NCBI GenBank assembly: GCA_019310195.1
Contig: JAFDET010000117.1
Span: 1-9,750 of the forward strand
DNA length: 9,750 bases
From: Deltaproteobacteria bacterium
GTDB taxonomy: Bacteria > Myxococcota_A > UBA9160 > JAFDET01
Reading direction: 5' to 3'
The notes beneath the pieces are model-generated. The model had not been told where the DNA came from and did no database searches. It saw only the letters and a list, made by a program, of their open reading frames with translations. The translations under genes were made by a program, and so were the position numbers. Numbering within the stretch: position 1 is the stretch's first letter; every line of letters starts with the position of its first letter. Positions 6,297-9,750 of the stretch are shown here, in pieces.

Positions 6297-7517
6297 ATGG
6301 ACTTCAACGACACTCCTGAAGAGGCGGCCTTCCGCGCCGAGGCGCGCGCGTGGCTCGAGGCCAACGCCGAGCGCCCGCTGCGCCCGGGCGAGAGCAAGCC
6401 GCTTCCCGAGCCGCGCAACCCCGAGATGGTCCGAGCGGCCCAGGTCTGGCAGGCGCGCAAGGCCGATGCCGGCTGGGCCTGCATCACCTGGCCCGAGGAG
6501 TACGGAGGCCGCGGCGCCGGCGCCATCCAGAACGTGATCTGGAACCAGGAGGAGGCACGCTTCCTCAGCCCGCCCAACATCTTCGTGATCGGTCAGGGAA
6601 TGCTCGGACCCACGATCATGGCCCACGGGACCGACGCCCAGAAGCAGCGCTACCTGCGCCCGATGCTGCGGGGCGACGAGATCTGGTCTCAGCTCTTCAG
6701 CGAGCCCGGCGCCGGCTCGGACCTGGCCGGACTGCGCGCCAGCGCCGTCCGCGAGGGCGACGACTGGCTGCTCAACGGACAGAAGATCTGGACCTCGGGC
6801 GCGCACTACTCACGCTTCGGCATGGTCGTCACGCGGACCGACCCGAACGCCGCGAAGCACGCCGGCATCACGTACTTCATCGTGGACCTGCAGTCGCCCG
6901 GGATCGAGATCCGGCCGATCAAGCAGATCAACGGCGCCTCGGCGTTCAACGAGGTGTTCTTCACGGACGTGCGGGTTCCCGACGCGAACCGCGTAGGCGA
7001 GGTGGACGACGGCTGGCGCGGCGCCATCACGACGCTGATGAACGAGCGCGCCGCGCTGGGCGCGGGCGCCGCCGGCGGACCCGGCTTCCGGGAGCTGCTG
7101 CGCCTGGCCGCCGAGACCGAGATCGACGGCCGGCCCGCCATCGAGGACGCCCAGGTGCGTCAGCGGCTGGCTGACTTCTACGTGCGGCAGAAGGGCATCG
7201 AGTACACACGCTACCGCTCGCTCACCGCCATCTCGCGCGGCACGACGCCGGGCCCGGAGAACTCCCTGGGCAAGCTGGTGGGCGCGCGCACGCGCCAGGA
7301 GATGGCGGGATTCGCCCTGGACCTGCTGGGCCCGGCGGGCCTCGTGCAGGGTCCGTGGCAGACCAGCTACCTGGCTGCGCCCGGCGCGCGGCTGGCCGGC
7401 GGCACCGACGAGATCCTGCGCAACATCATCGCCGAGCGGATCCTGCGCCTGCCGCCCGAGTCCCGGCTCGACAAGGACGTCGCCTTCAAAGACATCCCCA
7501 GCGGCCAAACCAAGTAG
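6297..7517 (+). CDS. Acyl-CoA dehydrogenase family flavoprotein
   Basis: A 406-residue FAD-dependent acyl-CoA dehydrogenase, which introduces a 2,3-double bond into an acyl-CoA thioester in fatty-acid, branched-acyl or sterol side-chain breakdown. The N-terminal helical domain starts MDFNDTPEEAAFRAEARAWL and contains WPEEYGGRG. The flavin signature SEPGAGSD is at 135-142, followed by IWTSGAHYSRFGMVVTRT in the middle beta domain. The C-terminal domain ends LAGGTDEILRNIIAERIL. The position of the medium-chain enzyme's catalytic Glu (before Gly-Thr) is Gly368. A Glu in the alternative helix used by isovaleryl-CoA and long-chain enzymes is present in LMNER (Glu250), so catalysis is plausible. The chain substrate cannot be read from sequence. 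The start is ATG 6297, supported by GGGAG at 6285-6289. A palindromic repeat lies directly after the stop. Confidence 0.93.
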   Translation: MDFNDTPEEAAFRAEARAWLEANAERPLRPGESKPLPEPRNPEMVRAAQVWQARKADAGWACITWPEEYGGRGAGAIQNVIWNQEEARFLSPPNIFVIGQGMLGPTIMAHGTDAQKQRYLRPMLRGDEIWSQLFSEPGAGSDLAGLRASAVREGDDWLLNGQKIWTSGAHYSRFGMVVTRTDPNAAKHAGITYFIVDLQSPGIEIRPIKQINGASAFNEVFFTDVRVPDANRVGEVDDGWRGAITTLMNERAALGAGAAGGPGFRELLRLAAETEIDGRPAIEDAQVRQRLADFYVRQKGIEYTRYRSLTAISRGTTPGPENSLGKLVGARTRQEMAGFALDLLGPAGLVQGPWQTSYLAAPGARLAGGTDEILRNIIAERILRLPPESRLDKDVAFKDIPSGQTK

Positions 7518-7518
7518 C

Positions 7519-7580
7519 GGAACCTACGGGACAGTCCCGTAGGTTCCCGCCGAAACTGATGGGACGGTCCCGTAGGTTTC
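7519..7580. repeat. Double palindromic element in the convergent gap (REP-like or transcription-ending hairpins)
   Basis: Positions 7519-7547 form a perfect 14+1+14 inverted repeat: GGAACCTACGGGAC, A, GTCCCGTAGGTTCC. Positions 7552-7580 form a related imperfect one centred on G7566, with 11 of 14 positions pairing (GAAACTGATGGGAC and GTCCCGTAGGTTTC). The right half of the first (7528-7547) repeats at 7561-7580 with 18 of 20 bases identical, 33 bases apart. The outer sequences AACCAAG (7508-7514) and CTTGGTT (7580-7586) are also complementary. The element nearly fills the 70-base gap between converging genes. There is no T-run after either hairpin, so it is not a classic intrinsic terminator. 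A REP/BIME-type dispersed palindrome is a good alternative, but dispersal cannot be tested in one window. Confidence 0.75.
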
Positions 7581-7587
7581 TTGGTTG

Positions 7588-8283
7588 CTAGGCGCCGCCG
7601 CTGGCTTCGGCTACGCGCTTGGCGAAGTCCACCAGGGGCGGGCGATCGGCGATCAGTGCCTCCGCTTCCGGTGTGGGGCCGGAGGTCAGCATGTGGAGCT
7701 GGCCGTACACCGCGAAGTCGGCCGCGCCCGGACGCTCGCCCCAGAAGAAGGCGCGCCCGCCCAGGCTGGTAGCCAGGTCGTCCAGGGCCAGGCCCAGCTC
7801 GCGCAGCAGCACGTCCTCCGGCAATCGCCCGAATCCCTGGGCCCGGGTCATCCCGCCGATCTGGCGGGTGACCATGGGCTTCACGACGGGCCGCAGCAGG
7901 GCCGGAAGTCCGGCCAGGATCTGGCTCGCCGTGGCGGCGGCGTTCTTCGGGGTCCAACGCAGCGCCATGGCCATCCAGTAGAGCGACTCGTCGGCCCAAT
8001 CTTCGAGACGCCGCTGGTTCGCCGCCACTTCGGCGTCCGCCGCGTAGAACGGCGGCTCGGGCTGAAGCTCCTCGGCGCGGCGCAGGATGAAGGTCGAGTC
8101 GTAGACCCGCTCACCGTCGAAGAGGGCCACGGGCATCTTGCGCGTGACCGGGTTCAGCTTGCGCAGCTCCAGGGGGTTGCCGAGCTCGACGAACTCGACG
8201 TCGAGCCCCTTGTAGCGCAGCCCGCGATAGGCCTTCTCCACGAAGGGCGAGAGGCGGCTTCCGTGCAGGACGATCTGGGTCAT
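7588..8283 (-). CDS. Glutathione S-transferase family protein (second gene of GST pair)
   Basis: A 231-residue cytosolic GST-fold protein. The N-terminal thioredoxin-like domain (about 1-80) starts MTQIVLHGSRLSPFVEKAYR. The Ser/Pro turn near residues 9-13 stands where many bacterial GSTs have their catalytic Ser or Cys. It is followed by RKMPVALFDGERVYDSTFI, containing the cis-Pro and the DST segment that binds the glutathione gamma-glutamyl group. The C-terminal domain is longer than usual, with a Pro/Leu-rich stretch (LAGLPALLRPVVKPMVTRQIGG) before ELGLALDDLATSL and the GAADFAVYGQLHML helix. No specific class or substrate can be assigned. The ATG has GAGGAG upstream in the 19-base gap after the preceding GST gene, so the two are almost certainly co-transcribed. 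It is about as distant from its neighbour as from the YfcG-like protein, so a recent tandem duplication is unlikely. Confidence 0.86.
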   Translation of the reverse strand: MTQIVLHGSRLSPFVEKAYRGLRYKGLDVEFVELGNPLELRKLNPVTRKMPVALFDGERVYDSTFILRRAEELQPEPPFYAADAEVAANQRRLEDWADESLYWMAMALRWTPKNAAATASQILAGLPALLRPVVKPMVTRQIGGMTRAQGFGRLPEDVLLRELGLALDDLATSLGGRAFFWGERPGAADFAVYGQLHMLTSGPTPEAEALIADRPPLVDFAKRVAEASGGA

Positions 8284-8302
8284 GGTGATCTCCTCGGCCT
8301 TG

Positions 8303-8950
8303 CTACATGGCCCCGAACTGGGCCGTCTCTTCTTCTACGATCGGCTTGAAGTACGGGTTTCCGAAGACCGCATCGCGGTAGGCGGCCAGGCGCGGCCAGC
8401 GCGAAGCGTCCACGTCCAGGCCGGCGTGGCGCCCGTTCACCAGCTGGGTGGCGATGCCGATGTCGGCAATGCTGAAGCGCCCGCCCACGATCGCGTCGCC
8501 GCTCTCGGGCACCTGGCTCTCCAGCCAGTCGAAGACCGGCGGCAGCTCCTCCGCCAGCACCTTCGCCAGGCGCGCCTCGTCGGGCTCGGCCTTCATGATC
8601 TTGCCCCGCACGATGCGCTCGAAGAAGAACGGCCCCACCGTCTCGGCGAGCTTGGAGTCGCCGTACTCCTCCAGAAAGAGAGCGCGGCCCAGCTCCCTGG
8701 GATCCGACGGGTAGAGGGTGGGCTCGGGCTGGAGCTTCTCCAGGTAGGCGATGATGCAGGACGAGTCGGGCAGCGTGAAGTCGCCGTCCTCCCAGCAGGG
8801 GATCTTCCCGAGCGGGCTCTTCTGCTTGTACTCGTCGGAGACGCCCATCGGCATCACCGGGTTGAGCTCGTAGTCGATGCCCTTGATGGCCAGGGCGACG
8901 CGCACCTTGCGCACGAACGGGGAAGCGTTGACACCGTGCAGGATCGGCAT
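8303..8950 (-). CDS. Glutathione S-transferase family protein (first gene of GST pair)
   Basis: A 215-residue GST-fold protein of the general bacterial beta/theta-like type. It begins MPILHGVNASPFVRKVRVAL with Ser10 in the usual catalytic turn. SPLGKIPCWEDGD carries the cis-Pro, and DSSCIIAYLEK gives the gamma-glutamyl-binding acidic-Ser pair. The C-terminal helical domain contains RALFLEEYGDSKLAE and the N-capping motif FSIADIGIATQLVN. It would conjugate or reduce substrates with glutathione in the cytosol; the substrate is unknown. The ATG at 8950 has AAGGAG 5 bases upstream, immediately behind the stop of the upstream regulator, so translation is probably coupled and all three genes form one operon. 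The longer open frame upstream (to 9355) is antisense-type noise over the regulator gene. Confidence 0.9.
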   Translation of the reverse strand: MPILHGVNASPFVRKVRVALAIKGIDYELNPVMPMGVSDEYKQKSPLGKIPCWEDGDFTLPDSSCIIAYLEKLQPEPTLYPSDPRELGRALFLEEYGDSKLAETVGPFFFERIVRGKIMKAEPDEARLAKVLAEELPPVFDWLESQVPESGDAIVGGRFSIADIGIATQLVNGRHAGLDVDASRWPRLAAYRDAVFGNPYFKPIVEEETAQFGAM

Positions 8951-8961
8951 GGGAACTCCTT

Positions 8962-9551
8962 CTAGGAAATCGAACCTGGGTTGGGGGTTGGCTCCGGAGC
9001 CGGCATCTCGAACAGCTCCGAGAATCGTTCCAGGACGGCGCGGTCGCCGTGGGCGCTGGCCAGGCCCGTGGCCTCGGCCTGCTCCAGGGAGAGAGCGCCG
9101 GCAGCGAGAAGCACGGCGGCGCGGCCGTCGGTATCGAGCTGGGCGTCGGTCTCGCCCGCGCCCGACTCCACGTGCACACCGTCCGCTCCGCCGCGCACCA
9201 TCACCTGGATCGGCGTGTCGCCGTTGCGGATGCGCAGGCCGATGCGCACGTCGGGCACCGGGTCGTGGCGGGCGATGGCCTCGATGCCCATGGGCAGCCA
9301 GCCGGGCTCGAAGTGATCGTCCGGCTGTGAGGCCGCCATGAAGCGCAGGCCCCAACGCAGGAACTCGATCAGCGCCGGGCGCAGGGCGAGGCCGGTGTCC
9401 GTCAGCGCGTAGACCGTACTGGCGGCGGGCGGCGGCAGCTCGCGCCGCTCGACGATCCCGTGGCCCTCGAGGTGAGCCATGCGTTCGGACAGGACGCTGC
9501 TGCTGACGCCGGGCAGGCCGTGCAGAACTGGGCGTAGCGGAAGCCGGTCAT
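8962..9551 (-). pseudogene. HxlR-family regulator with SCP2-like C-terminal domain; winged-helix N-terminus deleted and frameshifted
   Basis: The long intact part (8962 to about 9525) reads LHGLPGVSSSVLSERMAHLEGHGIVERRELPPPA and on, the second half of an HxlR winged helix (recognition helix and wing). An SCP2-like domain (about 100 residues, VRIGLRIRNGDTPIQVMV to LERFSELFEM) follows, as in the HxlR proteins with a C-terminal sterol-carrier-like domain. In another frame just upstream, ATG 9551 begins MTGFRYAQFC, the typical HxlR N-terminus. The roughly 30-35 residues that should join them (CPVA..LGERWTLLIVREL..RRF-DL region) are absent and the frames do not match. Both sides share CTGC at 9522-9525. 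No start codon exists in the long frame before ATG 9480, except CTG codons. That ATG would give a 172-residue protein without a complete DNA-binding domain. An assembly error is possible. The gene leads the GST pair. Confidence 0.72.
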
Positions 9552-9556
9552 GTCGA

Positions 9557-9571
9557 GTGCGATCTTCGCAC
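9557..9571. promoter_or_regulatory. Inverted repeat, candidate operator before the HxlR start
   Basis: GTGCGA-TCT-TCGCAC is a perfect 6+3+6 inverted repeat located 5 bases from the ATG at 9551, in the gap shared with the divergent sigma-factor gene. Its size suits a dimeric winged-helix regulator such as HxlR. The function is inferred from position and symmetry only. Confidence 0.35.
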
Positions 9572-9577
9572 AGGGAA

Positions 9578-9600
9578 GTTCGAAAAACAAACTATAAAAT
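9578..9600. promoter_or_regulatory. AT-rich divergent promoter region
   Basis: This 23-base block is strongly AT-rich against a GC-rich background. It contains TATAAA on the plus strand (9593-9598), 41 bases before the sigma gene start, and the overlapping TATAGT on the minus strand (9596-9591), upstream of the regulator. Either could serve as a -10 box. I find no good -35 hexamer for either direction. Confidence 0.4.
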
Positions 9601-9638
9601 CCAGAGCATTTCCGGGCGATTGGCTCCATGATCCGGGC

Positions 9639-9750
9639 ATGGACCGCGATTGGCCGGCCGTGGTGGAGCGGCTCTGCGAGGGCGACCGGCTCGCCTTCCT
9701 GGAGCTGAACCGGCTGGTCACGGGCTTCCTGGCCCAGCTTCGCGCCTACG
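9639..9750 (+). CDS. Sigma-70 family (ECF-like) RNA polymerase sigma factor, N-terminal fragment
   Basis: Only the first 37 codons are in the window. The sequence starts MDRDWPAVVERLCEGDRLAF and continues with LELNRLVTGFLAQLRAY. It fits the opening of sigma region 2 in ECF-type factors, where an acidic-hydrophobic helix with GDR/AF leads into a helix ending in Arg-Ala-Tyr. The ATG at 9639 is the only start in this frame near the beginning of the similarity; an ATG at 9628 is out of frame. The ribosome binding site is weak. The gene diverges from the HxlR-GST operon across 87 bases holding an AT-rich block. Confirming the family needs the sequence beyond the right edge, especially regions 2.4 and 4. 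Confidence 0.6.
   Translation, partial: MDRDWPAVVERLCEGDRLAFLELNRLVTGFLAQLRAY

Noticed and set aside
7519..7547. Classic Rho-independent terminator
   Set aside because: The stem is strong, but neither side is followed by a run of T, so I list it as a palindromic repeat with possible transcript-ending function only.
8951..9355. In-frame N-terminal extension of the first GST of the pair
   Set aside because: It overlaps the regulator on the same strand in another frame, is Arg/Gly-rich without a domain, and the ATG at 8950 has a near-perfect ribosome binding site and aligns with the GST N-terminus.
9402..9629. 75-residue minus-strand open frame as an independent small gene
   Set aside because: Its middle reads MTGFRYAQFC, the HxlR N-terminus, and then continues in the wrong frame of the regulator. 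It is explained as part of the broken regulator gene.
1..9750. Mobile element, CRISPR array, phage or tRNA genes
   Set aside because: I saw no regularly spaced repeats, transposase or integrase motifs, or cloverleaf-like sequence, and composition looks even apart from the short AT-rich block at 9578-9600.

Overview
The window is a GC-rich, gene-dense stretch of bacterial chromosome carrying nine genes that look intact or run off an edge, and one broken regulator gene. An outer-membrane-type lipoprotein with a clear lipobox and an exported MlaC-like protein point to a diderm (Gram-negative) host. The base composition, frequent GTG starts and gene content would suit Myxococcota, Desulfobacterota or another high-GC proteobacterial lineage, but nothing here fixes the taxon. 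I see no tRNA, rRNA, CRISPR array, integrase or transposase.

Layout. Positions 1-2488 (minus strand) hold a two-gene unit: a cation:proton antiporter with C-terminal CBS domains, then a short-chain dehydrogenase that runs off the left edge. Divergent from it are an MlaC-like periplasmic lipid-binding protein (2572-3255) and a MAPEG membrane protein (3291-3677). A nu-class (YfcG-like) glutathione transferase faces the MAPEG gene tail to tail (3687-4361, minus). Divergent from that transferase is a 611-residue lipoprotein alpha/beta hydrolase (4410-6245), followed by an acyl-CoA dehydrogenase (6297-7517). A striking palindromic element (7519-7580) fills the convergent gap after the dehydrogenase. 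Then comes a minus-strand unit of an HxlR-type regulator, a GST and a second GST (9551 down to 7588). At the right edge a sigma-70-family protein starts on the plus strand (9639 onward).

How the parts may work together. Three soluble GST-family proteins and a MAPEG protein, together with an SDR, an acyl-CoA dehydrogenase and a lipase-like lipoprotein, suggest a neighbourhood for lipid or xenobiotic handling and thiol redox. They lie in several transcription units, so this is context and not a demonstrated pathway.

The points most worth following up are: (1) the HxlR regulator, whose first winged-helix helices appear to have been lost in a short out-of-frame deletion at a 4-base microhomology; (2) the palindromic repeat between the converging acyl-CoA dehydrogenase and GST genes; (3) the antiporter, whose only sensible start is a CTG with its ribosome binding site inside a small hairpin, and whose helix-5 acidic motif reads Asn-Asn. 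I found no strong evidence for a wholly new multi-gene system.
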